This document shows, in pieces, positions 1 to 13,040 of a DNA stretch of 64,000 nucleotides. How positions within the stretch are numbered: the stretch's first letter is position 1; each line of letters opens with the position of its first letter. The notes under the pieces were generated by a model, which ran no database searches, was not told the origin of the DNA, and was given only the letters and a program-made list of their open reading frames with translations. Made by a program: the position numbers and the translations under genes. Source of the stretch: Symbiodinium natans (Eukaryota; Sar; Dinophyceae; Suessiales; Symbiodiniaceae); the NCBI GenBank assembly GCA_905221605.1, contig CAJNDS010002709.1, positions 245,243 to 309,242 on the forward strand. Direction: 5' to 3'.

Positions 1-1328
1 GAGCGTCGCCTCTTTTCCACGTCAGTAGCGCAGTAAGCACGTCTGATCGCCTGTGTGTCATCTGACAAGGACCAAACCAGACAACCCCACCAACGAAGCA
101 ACAACAAACCGAAGAGAACGAGGGGACATTGAAACACGGAGGGAAACCTGATTCGCTTGCACTCTGAAGAAAGCATAAGCCACGGTCAGACTGCAGCACG
201 AGTGAGTGCCATATCTCAAAATACGCTGGAAAATATGCCCGAAACCTCCTCATCCAAAGAACCAGCCAGTCACATCAATAAAGAGATAAGTCCACCTGAA
301 TATCTGCCGTACTGTGACACTAGCGAGCTTTCGGTTTTGTTTATCGGTGAGGTGTGTTTGTGGTTATCTTCGTTGACGTCTCGCGTGTTACAACTCAACA
401 AAATCAGTCAAGCCCTTACTCCTCCACATCAATCTTTAAAGACATGACAATGGTTATTGTTAAAAGAAAATCTTTTAAAGTATGATCTTACAACCCAATC
501 CAAGCATCCGTAAACCCGCCACCATGAAACCCTCCAACTTACCCCCTCAAAAGCACGCTTTTTATTGGGGAAAATTCAATTGCTACATGGGCACTTAAAG
601 CTCGCACTCTTCCACCACAACAATACTTGTTTTAAAACGGGGGGCTTAGGGGGGAGTGCACAAACATCTGTACTGGAGGGCCCAGACTTGCGCGGGAAAA
701 CTGAGGCCGGAAAATGACCTCGAAACCGGAATCTCTCCAGGCGGCTTCTTGAGACAATGAATCTAAAGCATTGAAATTGAGGGGCAGAGGACAAGCTCTT
801 ATTCATGAAAGCCCAAAAGTGTGCCGAAATTGAACTACACACCTCACACCGAAAGCCACACACCTTGATTGACATATTACAAAAGAAAATAATTTGAAGC
901 ATGGTGAAGAACACGAGCTCTATGCTCGTGGTAGAAATCTTCGTTTGTGTTGATTAGGTTTAGGATTGGACTCATAACCTGTGAATGACCTTATTCCTGG
1001 TTGCCCACCATGGCCTTGTGTTAAGTTGTCTTGCAATAAGGGCCTCTGCGCTGGCGGTTGCTTCTTTGTAGTCACGACTTCTTTTACACTTGCTGGCTTG
1101 TACAGTTTGGCTCTCAAAGTTGATGTCCTTTGTTGCCAAGACTTGCCCACTGGGCCGCTGATGTGGTAAAGGGGCGTCCGCTTTCAAAAAATCCTGGTTG
1201 CCCACCATGCCAGTGAGAATGCCCATCACTCGTGCACCTTACACCTTCCGCACTCCTCCTTTCCACAGCCAAAGCCCCACCAAAAGCGGCCGAAAGGTGT
1301 GCGCCACCCAACCTTTCCGTCAGGCGCT
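1..1328. repeat. Long exact duplicate of 20118-21445
   Basis: Every stretch compared matches 20118-21445 at a constant offset of 20117, with the same open frames on both strands and no difference seen. The match runs from the first base of the window to the base before the N gap, so its true left edge is not visible. No convincing gene is present: the open frames are short, overlap on both strands and match no family I recognise. A recent 20-kb duplication or a contig end placed twice during scaffolding would both explain it. The adjoining round-number gap favours the second. Confidence 0.95.
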
Positions 1329-1428
1329 NNNNNNNNNNNNNNNNNNNNNNNNNNNNNNNNNNNNNNNNNNNNNNNNNNNNNNNNNNNNNNNNNNNNNNNN
1401 NNNNNNNNNNNNNNNNNNNNNNNNNNNN
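1329..1428. other. Assembly gap of 100 N
   Basis: Exactly 100 undetermined bases, the conventional size for a gap of unknown length. It lies between the duplicated segment and a (TTG)n array, so the two sides may not be true neighbours. Confidence 0.99.
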
Positions 1429-2290
<862 letters not shown>

Positions 2291-2329
2291 AGAGTTTAGG
2301 GTGTCAGGTTCCGGGTTTCTTCTACAGTG

Positions 2330-2525
2330 TGGCCGTGGATGCCTCCACGGTGCTTGTGAGCACGAACACCTCCACGGTGTTTGCGAACGTGAAGACTGCA
2401 AAATTGTGAACATGAACACCTCCACGGTGTTTGCGAACGTGAAAACTGTACAGGCACACTTCCACAGTGTGGCCATGCACCTCCACGGTGTTTCTGAACA
2501 TGAACACCTCCACGGTGTTTGCTGT
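2330..2525. repeat. Minisatellite with CTCCACGGTG core
   Basis: A core CTCCACGGTGTTTGCGAACG or a degenerate form recurs at about 2343, 2370, 2419, 2488 and 2507, separated by AACATGAACAC-type spacers. The core contains a small palindrome (CCAC..GTGG-like). It is followed by a few GTTGCTGCTG triplets. Confidence 0.75.
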
Positions 2526-2597
2526 TGTTGCTGCTGTGCTTGCTGCCGTTGTCCTGCTGCTGGTGGGCGTGCCCGGCTGTGGGCGACGGCCCGTTAG

Positions 2598-2640
2598 ATT
2601 TAGGGTTTAGGGTTTAGGCTTTAGGGTTTAGGGTTTAAGG
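2598..2640 (+). repeat. Interstitial telomere-like TTTAGGG array
   Basis: About six TTTAGGG units, one degenerate (TTTAGGC). TTTAGGG is the plant-type telomere repeat, also reported for dinoflagellates. Sequence continues on both sides, so this is internal and not a chromosome end in this assembly. Confidence 0.85.
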
Positions 2641-5600
2641 TCCAGAAGATGGGCGAGCCTCCATCGTTGCCCCGCCTCTGTGAGGCTTCGTCTACGGGGG
2701 CCGCTTTTTTGCACGCTCTTGTGGAACATGTTTGGAGAGCCTGCATCCGTTCTGTCATGCTGGGCATGCTCGACCATACACCTTCAACAGCTCATCTTCT
2801 GTCACGTGACACAGCTTCGAGCACAGGTGGCTGCAGGGGTTTGCTCAAGAACCCCTCAACCCCAAACTAAGGATTCAGTTCGTGTCACGGATATGTGTCG
2901 GAAAGTCCAAAAACTCGTGCTCCTGAATTCTGACGTGAACCTTGCCTGACTACGGATAAGGAGTTCTGGCAAAGCCCAATGGACAGCCCGCAGCAAGAGC
3001 AATGTGAAGCGCAAGCGCTAAAGACCGTCCCTGCTTCAGTTTTTTGCACTCTCCGCGTGAAGAGTCTTCAGAAATTTCAGAAACCTGCACACGTCCCACA
3101 AGCTCATGTTACAACATGACGATGGTTGATCACATCGCTGTCCTCTTGTCGGACGAAGTATCACGGGGGTTGCTGGTCGCGAGGGCCATGAACAGATGAG
3201 CTCAACACCGGGTCCACCTGGAGCTTTGCAGGTGCCCCGAGCCAGCGTGCGGAGGACCGGACCACTACCAGACCGGGCCGTCAGCCTGCTGCGTGAGGGG
3301 AGCGGAGCCCCTACACCCCGGCATCCTTCAAAACAGCCGTAACCACGAGGGGGTATTGGAGTCCCTGTGTAGGCTCAGGAAGCCACAGGTGCGAGCAGGG
3401 CCGCATCGTCAGAGCTCCGCTGGCTCCGCCGCCGGCAGCCTAACGGCTGCTGAAGCCCCTTGGGGTCAAGGAGCCTCACTCTGCCTCTGCGCGACGGTCT
3501 GTTGAGGAGAGACCGTTTCCGGTGACCGTCTTCCACATGCTTGGGACTCTACAACAGACCCCGGGGTACCGGTTGGCATGTCTGGGAACACCAAGGCCGC
3601 TCAGGCTGCAACAGCCAGCCATGTTACAGGCCACGTTGGACTGGAAGTCTCCTGCGCCTGGAGAGGCATCCCAGCCAGATCATGTCTTTGGCTCCCGAAG
3701 CAGACCCCCGACCCCCTTTGTCCCTTGCAAGGTCTAGGCGGTTCATTGCGGTACAGGCCGCGTTAAATATCAGACAGGGGGAACCTGGCGGTTGAGCGCC
3801 GGAGCTTTGCAGCGTTTCCGGCACATCCGGTTTTAGGCGAAGAGGGGGAAGTCACGTGCTCAGCATCCTCGGAAGTCCAGGAACAATGCCAGAGCCTAGG
3901 CCTTCTTGGGGGCGTCTTCGGGCCAGTCAGGCACGAGATCCTCTCAGGACAAGGGGGGGCGACGCAACCTTGCATGAAACCGATTTCTGGGAACCCGGAA
4001 ATCAGGAGTGCTCACGGACAGGATCCCTTGTGGTCCATTCCTTGTCCAGGTCTCCGGCCGCAAACAAGGAACTCTGAGAGAGGACGGTCTCCATACCGTG
4101 TGAAGCCCTTCAAACCCCAAGGAACGCCCTGTAAAACCGAGCGACTGGGTCAGCATCGGAGACTCCGAGTTCAGAGTTTCACCAGTCAACTCTGGTGTCC
4201 AGCAACTTCGCCTGAGTCCGCTGGCAAACCTGTAGTGCGTTATCCTTGAATCGCTTCGAATATACACAACTGGTGTGCGGCCAGGCTTCCGCCCCCCGCA
4301 TCGCGGGGAGGTGGGGATGGTAGGGATGAGTTGCCAACCTTGCAAAGGCGGACTTTTCTTGATGAATGCCACCGACACGGGCCTCGCATCTGGCCGGAAG
4401 AGAGGCTCGGGCTGCGCCTTGCGAGGCTTCACGCCGTCTGCATCGCTATCAGCCCTGCCTCTGCCGCCGTCTCTCAACGCCCCTGGCCCTTGTTGGAGAC
4501 TCGCAAAAGCCCATGGAGGCTGTGAACCGGGGGCGCTTGTTGAAGCGGCAAGTGCCTTGATAAGAAAGCGAAGCATGGGTTGAATTCAAAACTGCTCCAG
4601 CAGATCCTCTCCGTCGGAGCCAAGTGCAAGCCTCAGCAGTGTCCTTTACGTGGCGGCCAAGGGCATTGCATCTTATCTCAACAAGGGGCCGTCTGCAACG
4701 GGATCACATAAAGCCTTGGCACTGATGGTACACGCGGGGTGGGGAGATCGGCGTTGGCACAGTGGCTCTTTTGAGACCTCCAGGGCTTTGGACTTTGGGT
4801 ACAGCCCTACCAACGCCGTGGGATACAAGATTTAAGACCTACAGGGTGTGAAAGGTGGCGAAGTTCGCGCTGAAACGGCGACAGCAAGTCCAAGGAAGCC
4901 TGGCTACAGCTGCGAATCCAGGCTTCAACAACGTGCTTTCTCACATCAGGTGAGCGGGAGGCTTGATGAACCTCGGTCGGGCTCCTGCGGGGTCACCATG
5001 CGCGGATGTGAGTGTGCCATGAGCTAACAGCTCGACGGCCTTTTGACATGCAACTGTGGTAACCGCACACCTTCGGTCCTGCACCTTCCACCGCAACGCC
5101 AGCTTGATGAGCCCGAGGATGACCCCAAGCTCTGCAGCCTCAGATGCCCTCGTCTCTCTGCAAGGGCAAATCGATCCCGCAGTGAACCCTGGCCGTGCTT
5201 CGCTCCGATTTTGGCGACTGCCGGCAGCAACCGCAAAGCACTCCTCAAGAACCCGGGTGCACGCCACATGAGAGCGCCAGCACAACGCGCAAGTCGCCTT
5301 GCCCTCCGTCAAGGAACTTAGGTTAGCTTACCAGCACAAAGAAAGCACAGTACTCAGCGTAAACCCATGTATCATCGTAGCTTTGAGGAGGCACGGCGAA
5401 GAGATTGCAGGTAGGGACTACCGCGCAACAGGAATCTGCCAAGAGCAGGAAAGCAGAGGCGGCGGCCAAGTGGCGAAGGGAAGGGCCAAAGCAAATGCAC
5501 CAACGAGTCCAGGCGGATCTTGCGAGGGATTCTTTTGGGGCTTTAGGACAAAGCCTGCTTGCATTTTGCTTGGCTCCGCGCAGAGAACAGGGGCTCTCTT

Positions 5601-8499
5601 TCAGGGCTCCTGTAGGTGTTCCTATCAAGGAGAGGGTTTCAGAGGGCCTTCATGGGGCTGCAATGCACCAGCTGGTCCAACAGCCCCGGTGCCTCCAGAA
5701 CGCACAGCTTACAAGCACCTCGCAGAACTTCCAGAGCGGCAAGAGAGACGCAGATAACTATGCCTAGGCCAGAGAGCACAAGGTCGGGCCAGTCGGGCCG
5801 CCTCCTCTTCTCACCGTCTGAACTGCTTCAAACTCCAAAGTCTTCAGAAAATGCATCGATTTCCCGACGCAGCCCGATTCATCTTCGGGCGCAGGCCTTG
5901 CGTGCAGATGGTGGGTGTCGCGCGAAGCTTACAGACCCGTGGCACAGTGGGCACGATGACAAAGCCTCCTTTCTTCACGGGTCTTAATATTGGATCCCTC
6001 ATGCTAAGGGAAAGAGGATCACGGTTCTTCAACATCCCGGAGCCCCCTCCAATGCATGGCAGCTGTGCTGTCGACAGGGCGCGATCTTGCTAAAGAAGCT
6101 CCGCGCAGCAAACCAACGCACCAGACCGGCTTCCCCAACCACTTCGAAGAGGGCGGCGCTACCCAATCAAAGCGAAGCTGTAGTGCTGATGAGTTGTGGA
6201 AGCATACTGGGCCGTCTCGCATGAAGCTTCGCAGCTTACTTCGGCAGCACGTGGCGCGCGATCAGCAGCATATTAAAATATATTAAGGTTTCTATAGTGG
6301 GGAACGTCCACTTGCGTGGGTCGGGTTCTTTTGACGCGCTTGCATGAGGGCTCGGAGCCTCTTCGAGGCCCCTGGAAAGATGCAGCTGGGGTAAGGCTAC
6401 TGAGCAATGCGTCGGAGGAATCGCGTCAGGGTTTTGGGGCTTGGGGCTTAGGGCTTAGGGCGAGGCAATTTTGTGCAAGTGGTGCCGGCGATTTGCCTCG
6501 GCAGAAGAAAGGAAGCCTCCAGGCCTATAGTGGTCCATGTAGGATTCAGGCGGCGTTCCCTGCCTGGGAGCAGAAACTGCAAAAGGCGATCATACGCGTG
6601 TCTTCAGTAAACAGCATTTAGGGCTCTTGAGGGTTTAGGGCTCTAGGATGAACCCACAAACTCGATACCCGCCTTCGTCTGAGCTGCACCTAACAACTCG
6701 ACTACAGCCTGCTCTCGAGCATTGAAAGAGAGCACCAGGTCAGATGCCATCAGCAGTGCATCTCGGCAGCACGTCCTCTCAATGCCCACTTTGACTGAGC
6801 GACTTCTCTGATCGCCTTCGGCATCGCAAAGCTCACGGCCGAGTCAATGGGCCATCCTCACAGCCCCACTGGGGTCGCGTCCTCAAGTCCAGGTGCGAAG
6901 CCTTCGGCTTGCACAAGGAATGCAGGCGTCGGATGTAAACGTAAACCGACCGCTTGCTTGTCCTCCTCGGGTCGCGAGGGTCTTCCTTCTCAATGTGCAG
7001 GGACCTCTCACAAGAGTAAGCACGAGTAAGCAGCAAACAAGGAATGCAGACAGTTAACGCTGTCTAGAGCAAGTGCTGCGAAGCACCGGCTGCCTAGAAG
7101 CTAACACCGCTCGAGGAGGGCAAGCATGGAAGACGCAGTCATGGCAACTTTGACTTCATTCCGCAGAAAGTCCAAACCCCTGGAGGAAGGAAAGGCCCAA
7201 CCAACGACCCGGCGCACCAGCAGCTCTATTGTTAGGGTTCGGGGGGAGGGGGAGGAGGAGGAAGGAGGACGGCTTCGAACAGCTTCTGCCGCTCATGCCC
7301 GGCGTGAGCCGTACGAGAGATCGGCGGTGCTGCAGAGTGTGGGAGCTTGCTGAAGACTTCTGGTGGCGCTCTGGGAGCACTGTGGGGACGGTGGCCTCAC
7401 TCGCCTGCCTGAGCAAGAAGGCTTTCCATTTGCCTGGGCCCGGCCTGTCTTGAACACCAGTCAGTTCCAGAGTTTACGGACGGTGCTTTCAAGATTTCAA
7501 ACCGGCAGCCTGACTGTTTGTCAGTATGGTTCCTCTATATTATAGTTAGCCCCTGGTTGCTGAGCGTGTGCAAATAAACTGAAGAATCCGAGTCGAACGC
7601 CTGGGCTTGATCCTGTAGGACTCCAGGCGCTTCATCCTGCTGGACACAGCTTCGGGGCTTGTGGCGCCCCCTCCTGCTAGACCGAGGAGGCTGCGCGTGT
7701 CAGGACGGCACGCGTCAGCACGTGACCCCTCCGAGCAGATGCAAAGTCCACTGGGGGATTTCGACTTCGAGCCGCTGGAGCCAGAGCAGCCTGGTTTAGA
7801 GGATGCTTTAAAAGGTCAGAAGAACACTCCGCAAGTGCAAGCCGATCATGCATAAGGGGAGGGGGTACGTGCATCGTGCCCAAGGTGAAAAGTCGACCAT
7901 ACATCCTGCGAGGTGGATGTTGGAGAGATCTGACAAGTGGAGCATGTGCACATTGTGCACCGTGTGATCTGAAAGGCAGACAGTGGGGACTGGGACTGCG
8001 CCCCTGAAGCCGACGCAGGTGCCAGGGGCGAGGGCCAGTGCCTCGTGCCAAGAGAGCCCAGCCAGAGCTCGCAGCAGAGGCTCGCAACAGAGGCGCGCAA
8101 AACCCGAAGATGTCGAGATTGGCGAACAGGGCTGCTCCAAGCGCATGAAGAGGGTTTAGGGCTTGGGGCTCAGTGTTGCACCAATCAACTCCGGTGTCCA
8201 GCAACTTCGCCTGAGTCGAATGGGGCTCACAAGGCGGCTGGCAAACCTGGCGGTGCGTCATTGGCTGTATTTCTGACAGATTCGGTGTGCGAAATCAGGT
8301 TTGTCTCGAGAAGTAGAGACTGAGAGCATGGCCCAAGCAAGGGACCCTGTTCGCAACAGGAAATTTGGGAACTGCCGTGTCGCCGATATGGCGTCCTGGA
8401 TGCAGAAGAAACTTTCCCACGTCGACCGCAGCATCGACTGCTAAACAAGGATTGTTGCGAAAGCCTCGGGAGCACATTTCAACCGCTGCAACTGTAGCA
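2641..8499. other. Gene-poor GC-rich region, no supported gene
   Basis: Only short overlapping open frames on both strands, none with a recognisable domain or coding signature. The longest, a 210-codon minus frame at 3944-4576, is Arg/Pro/Ser-rich and looks like a GC-rich shadow. Two things repeat. A roughly 60-bp segment at about 4183-4243 recurs, diverged, at about 8178-8262 (both contain GTCCAGCAACTTCGCCTGAG). The segment at 2641-2680 (CCAGAAGATGGGCG...) recurs near 12530. Partial telomere-like words occur near 6435-6460 and 6620-6650. Confidence 0.6.
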
Positions 8500-9480
8500 T
8501 GGTCTTTGAAGTCAGCCCCCTTTTGCTCCTCCTGTTCCCCGTCAAAGATCTAGACCGCGCTCTTAGCTTGATTCCGAATCATGGCGCTGGAAATGCAAAC
8601 CGGGTTGACAGGCCCTGCTCACTTGAAAAGGCAGAGTTTCGGGTGCAAGGCGGGTTTAGGGTTTAGGGTTTAGGCAAAGCTAACTGCTGCAGCTCCTTTC
8701 ACCGGGAGATCCTCGCTGCGGTTTTGGACTGAGAGCTCATGGCACTCCGAAAGCAGAGCTTGCGACCTCGACGCTGATTTGGCTCAAGGGGAGCCTCAGG
8801 GGAGAAGCGAAGGCCTCGAGGCAGGGGCGCAGGCCAGAAGCAGGGAAGCTCGAATCAGTGCCAAAAGCGCACACGAGGGCGGTCCGCAAGCTCGTGGCCC
8901 GCCTTGCCCATGCTGCTCGCACTGAAAAGGCAAGATGTCAACTTCGGCGCGTGACTTCGGTTTCTCAAAGGGGTCTGAATGGCACGAACGGCACGTGGAC
9001 TCCGCGGCGAGTGGCGATCCCTGCAAAGCCGGGAGCGGTTCTCAACCGCTGCAGGTGCAATACAGGATGATCTTTAAAGTCGGCGCGCCTTTTTGCTCCT
9101 CCTGCTCCCGGTCAAAGATCTATACGCCGCGCTCTTAGCTTGGAGATGATGCTTTGCTAAGTGCTGCAGCTCATGTCACCTTGGAGATCCTCGCTGCGGT
9201 GTTGGATGGGTTTGGGAAGCTTGTAGGGCTTTCTGAAAGCTGCAGAGCTTGCGACCTCGAGGCTGAAGCTTAGGGGCCCTTAACCCCAAACCCGATACCT
9301 CTTGGAAGAAGCTCGATGCATGCGAGAAACAACCCGCAGACGCGTGGCCCCATCTTGCCCACACATGGGGCGGGCACTGAAAGTCAAGATGTCGACTTTG
9401 GCGCACGCCTTCGGTTTCTCAAAGGGGTCTGAATGGTGCGTGGACTCCGTGGCCAGTGAGTGGTGATCGAATGCGAAAGC
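8500..9480 (+). repeat. Diverged tandem duplication, about 0.55-kb unit
   Basis: Three successive blocks occur twice in the same order. The first is TTTTTGCTCCTCCTG..GTCAAAGATCTA (8519 and 9091). The second is GGAGATCCTCGCTGCGGT..GCTTGCGACCTCGA (8705-8770 and 9184-9258). The third is CTTCGGTTTCTCAAAGGGGTCTGAATGG (8952 and 9408). Spacing between matching blocks falls from about 570 to 455 bp, so indels have accumulated. A TTTAGGG triplet array (8652-8674) lies in the first copy only. No coding potential is evident. Confidence 0.8.
8777..8788 (+). other. Possible relict spliced-leader fragment
   Basis: ATTTGGCTCAAG matches the last 11-12 bases of the dinoflagellate spliced leader (ends CATTTTGGCTCAAG), one T short. 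No gene starts clearly after it. Confidence 0.3.
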
Positions 9481-10490
9481 TCCAGCTGCATTGCCGCAAA
9501 CACGGACTTTCCACAATCAAAAGGCCTCTATGAAACCTTGCATGCCTGAAGGAAGCCGCCCGCGCAGACCTCCATGCAACAGCAAGCCGTACAAACCGAA
9601 CACCGGAGGCTTGCGAAGATAGGCAGGCACCTAATTCGCCTCTCGGCTTCCTGCCGGCATCTAGAACGAGCAGACCCGGATCCGGGTCTCCTTCCCAACC
9701 CTTCCCCTTCCCCACACCGATCTTTAGGCTTGGAATGGAATGGAAGGGAATGGAGCGGCTAGCAGCAAAGTTGCAGCCGCGGGCGGGATTCGGGAACCGC
9801 GATGAGGGGTGTCTCGTTGCGACTGACCGCACGTGCGGCCGCCCCAACTGCATGAAACCTTCATAATCCCAGCTTCCGCTCAATGATGCAGCGAACGCAG
9901 GGTGTAGCGCTCTTCAGCCACTCGTGCTGACCTCATCCAACAAAGAAGAAGGCTTCAAACACAGGCTCTTGCTCAAAAAACCGCTGCATTCCTCTCTAAG
10001 CTGAAGGAAAGCTAGAGGTCAAGCTGCTACAGATAATTGCGATCTTAAGGTGCCTGTGGCATGATGTCTCTCGGCAATGTGCATCTTCGCAGAAAAAAGC
10101 CTCAGCGAGCAAGCGTGCGAAGTTCAAGGACTGCGTTTTGACCGTTATTTCTTCACAACACGCTTGATACAACTGTCGTCACGATTTGTTACGTTTGCTG
10201 CTGCAGCTACTCGTAGTACTCCGAAACTGATGCGCTTTCGCATCCCAAGCCCAAAGACCCTGCACCCAGAACTCCAACGGTCCCTAACACCCCAAAACTT
10301 ATCCAAAAATCCTCTCTCAACCCCCCCCCCCCCCTAAAACCCAAAACTCGGAACACTGCCCGAGTGGTTCAGTGCTTGAGAAGCTCTTTGCTGTTGTCAA
10401 CTGCATCTCGCCACCCGCCCCACCCCCCCACCCCCCCCGCCCCCTCGCAGAGTCCGAGAGTTGAAGACTTCACGGGTTTCGGGCTTCGGA
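9481..10490. other. No supported gene; simple-sequence patches
   Basis: No gene seen. There is a short (GGAAT)-like run at about 9733-9755 and poly-C tracts at about 10320-10335 and 10420-10440. Confidence 0.55.
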
Positions 10491-10548
10491 GGGTTTAGGG
10501 TTTAGGGGTTAGGGTTTAGGGTTTAGGGTTTAGGATTTAGGGTTTAGG
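10491..10548 (+). repeat. Interstitial TTTAGGG array
   Basis: About eight TTTAGGG-type heptamers with single variants (GGGGTTAGGG, GGATTTAGGG), in plus orientation. Confidence 0.92.
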
Positions 10549-10844
10549 CTACCCTGTGCACCCGCGCAACTTCACGGCGACAAGAGGACCTGAAATGTGG
10601 GCAACGTAGGGTTCTTTTTCAATAAGGGGTTCTTGTTGAAGGACGCACAGGGTCTGCGGGTAGGGGGCCCTAAGAATTCGAACCGGGCTTTGCAGAACCT
10701 TCTGGTATAACAATATATGAGCTACAAGGCAAAACAGCACTACGCCAATGATTTGGGCTTCTTCATCCGACCGACCTGAAACGGTTCGGCTCACCTCTCG
10801 GACCCGGCTCGTGACTCGGTGCCGACAATATGATGGGCATTCTT

Positions 10845-11125
10845 CTACTTGGAGGTTCATGGTGCTTATGAACCATTTAGGGTTTAGGGTTTAGGGTTTA
10901 GGGTTTAGGGTTTAGGGTTTAGGGTTAGGGTTTAGGGTTTAGGGTTTAGGGTTTAGGGTTCAGGGTTTAGGACTACTTGGAGGCTCATGGTGCTTACGAA
11001 CCAAATTTCACGGTACTTATAACCCACTTACAAGCCCCTCAAGTGCCCTAATCTGGTTTTCAGTACAGTTCTACGTACAGTTATAATTGGTTCATAGGTA
11101 CCATGAACCTGCAAGTACTTGGTGT
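10845..11125. repeat. TTTAGGG array flanked by diverged GGTTCATGGTGCTTATGAACC-type words
   Basis: 10875-10971 is a run of about 13 TTTAGGG units. On its left (10853-10874) and right (10977-11003) lie related words containing CATGGTGCTTAxGAACC, which are partly palindromic. A further relative (GGTTCATAGGTACCATGAACC) sits near 11090. The telomere-like block therefore lies between, or was inserted into, copies of a small palindromic repeat. Confidence 0.7.
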
Positions 11126-11162
11126 ATGCACTGTGCCGCCATCATCATCATCACCATCATCA

Positions 11163-11216
11163 TAAACCCTAAACCCTAAACCCTAAACCCTAAACCCCTA
11201 ACCCTGAAACCCTAAG
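11163..11216 (-). repeat. Interstitial CCCTAAA array (reverse orientation)
   Basis: About seven CCCTAAA units, opposite in orientation to the neighbouring arrays and directly after a short (ATC)n run at about 11138-11162. Confidence 0.9.
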
Positions 11217-11331
11217 CCCGAAAGCCACCACCAAGGACTCCAAAACCACCAAAGGTCCAAAACAGCGGCTGCTGATGGTCGTACCCACCTGCATCCTGGA
11301 AGGCCGGGAGTGCGCAAGACCTTTCCTTCTT

Positions 11332-11431
11332 GGGGTTTGGGGTTTAGGGTTTAGGGTTTAGGGTTTAGGGCTTAGGGTTTAGGGTCTAGGGTTTAGGGTT
11401 TAGGGTTTAGGGCTTGGGGTTTAGGGTTTTA
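11332..11431 (+). repeat. Interstitial TTTAGGG array
   Basis: About 13 TTTAGGG-type units with point variants (GGGCTTAGGG, GGGTCTAGGG). Confidence 0.9.
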
Positions 11432-11730
11432 GCCAATATCCTGATGTGATCCTTTCTCTACCATTGCTGGCTGCCTGGTGCTCATCAGGTTGACGATTAT
11501 CGACTAGCATCGTTGTTGTGATCATTGCCGATGCGATGGCTGCTAAGATGGCTGCAGTACTATTGCGACGTGTTTCTTTACGATGCTGACTCTGGTCATA
11601 GCGGGTGCCTCTCCGCCTTCTCAGGATCTGGAGTGCTTGTCATCACCCTCCTGTGGTGGCAACAACTAAGTTCCTCAACGAGAGCTCTTATTCACAAAAC
11701 CGAGCTCAGCTAAACGCGCAAACCTTCGGA

Positions 11731-11777
11731 AACCCTAAACCCTAAACTCCCCAAGCCCTAAACCCTGAACCCTGAAC
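11731..11777 (-). repeat. Degenerate CCCTAAA array (reverse)
   Basis: Six CCCTAAA/CCCTGAA-type units in reverse orientation. Confidence 0.75.
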
Positions 11778-11903
11778 TGCTCAGAGTAGAAACTTCGGGT
11801 CACTCGTCGTTGCCTCTGCCTCGATGCCCAGGTTTGGGGAGACCCGCTGCCGCACGCCTGCACCCGTGCTCAGGATTCGGATTTGGCTTTCAGGATCGAG
11901 GAC

Positions 11904-11943
11904 TTGAGGGTTGAGGGTTTAGGGTCTAGGGTTTAGGGTTTTG
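11904..11943 (+). repeat. Short TTTAGGG array
   Basis: GAGGGTTGAGGGTTTAGGG-type heptamers in plus orientation. The flanking phrase GATTCGGATTTGGCTTTCAGGATCG occurs on both sides (near 11875 and 11943), so the array lies between two copies of a short direct repeat. Confidence 0.75.
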
Positions 11944-12222
11944 GATTCAGATTTGGCTTTCAGGATCGGGGACTTTAGGCTGTAGGTCCAAGAATGTCAG
12001 AGTTTACGGATGTACGGTTGTTCTGTTGAGGGACAGGGCTTGGGGACTCTTGAAGGTTCCAGGTTTCGGGGCCGCCGGGTGGCGTTTAACATGAGGTCTA
12101 AGGTTGCAGGCCTTTGCGGTCCTTGCGGTGCAGTGAAATACCTGAAGCTGCGAACAAGCCCGCTTCCAATGCGTGCACATCCCGTGCTAGTTCCAAACGA
12201 CACCCTGAAACCCAAAGGGCTC

Positions 12223-12254
12223 AAACCCTAAACCCTAAACCCTAAACCCTAAAC
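12223..12254 (-). repeat. Short CCCTAAA array (reverse)
   Basis: Four CCCTAAA units in reverse orientation. Confidence 0.85.
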
Positions 12255-12576
12255 GATCTCGAAAAATTGGGTCCGGACCTGCTCCACAGGCATGCTCGGA
12301 TGGCTGCGATGGCGAAACGCACCCGGGGGGGACTCGTCGCTGTTTAGCTGGAGCCCTTTCCCGCAGTTCTGAGAGAAAGTCCACAACAAAAGCAGCGCTT
12401 TTGGTCTTTAGTAAGGAGGGTTAGAAAGTCGGGTTATGGGGATCATATAAGAGTCATACGAGGGTTTTCAGGGGATACTCTAAGTAGACAAACTAAGTCA
12501 AAAAAACTTCCAGGTAGGGACCAGAAGATGGGCGAACCTCCATCATTGCCCCGCCTACAGCCCAAAACACGGTCGT

Positions 12577-12655
12577 TGGGTTTGGGGTTTAGGGTTTAGG
12601 GTTGAGGGTTTAGGGAGGGTTGAGGGTTGGGGGTTGGGGGTTGAGGGTTGGGGGT

Positions 12656-12715
<60 letters not shown>

Positions 12716-12740
12716 GTTGAGGGTTGAGGGTTGAGGGTTG
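12577..12740 (+). repeat. TTTAGGG array grading into (GGGTTGA)n
   Basis: The array begins with TTTAGGG units, then becomes about 18 heptamers of GGGTTGA or GGGTTGG with the period kept. This is what slippage expansion of a mutated telomere-type heptamer would give. G-rich and diverged telomere words continue to about 13040. Confidence 0.9.
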
Positions 12741-13040
12741 TGCTTAGGTCTTGGGGGCTTGCGGTTAGCTTTTCAGACGTCTTGGCATTTTTCGCTTGGG
12801 GGAGGGGGGGGGGGGGATTTAGGCGTTGGTGTTGGCCCTTGCGGGGTTGGAGGGTTTTGGGGTGGGTTTTGGCCTAAGCCCTATACAAACCCTTTTGGGG
12901 TTCTTTGGAGGCTTTTTGAGTTCAGGGGGGGCCCGCGGCTTGAGCGAAGCAAGCGGTGAGCAGCATGGAACCACTTCTCCCACATCTTGAAGGTTTAGGG
13001 CCTAGGGTTTAGGAGTTCAGGTTTAGGGTTGAGGGTCTGT

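Noticed and set aside
3944-4576. 210-codon minus frame as a gene
   Set aside because: Low-complexity Arg/Pro/Ser/Gly composition, overlapping frames of similar length on the other strand, and no family resemblance.
10366-10400. tRNA-like stretch (GCCCGAGTGGTTCAGTGC)
   Set aside because: Resembles a Ser/Leu D-arm, but no acceptor stem, anticodon arm or T-arm follows.
10670-10735. Minus-strand tRNA-like signals (TAGCTCA and GGTTCGAATTC)
   Set aside because: The T-stem cannot pair and no cloverleaf can be drawn. At most a very decayed tRNA-derived repeat.
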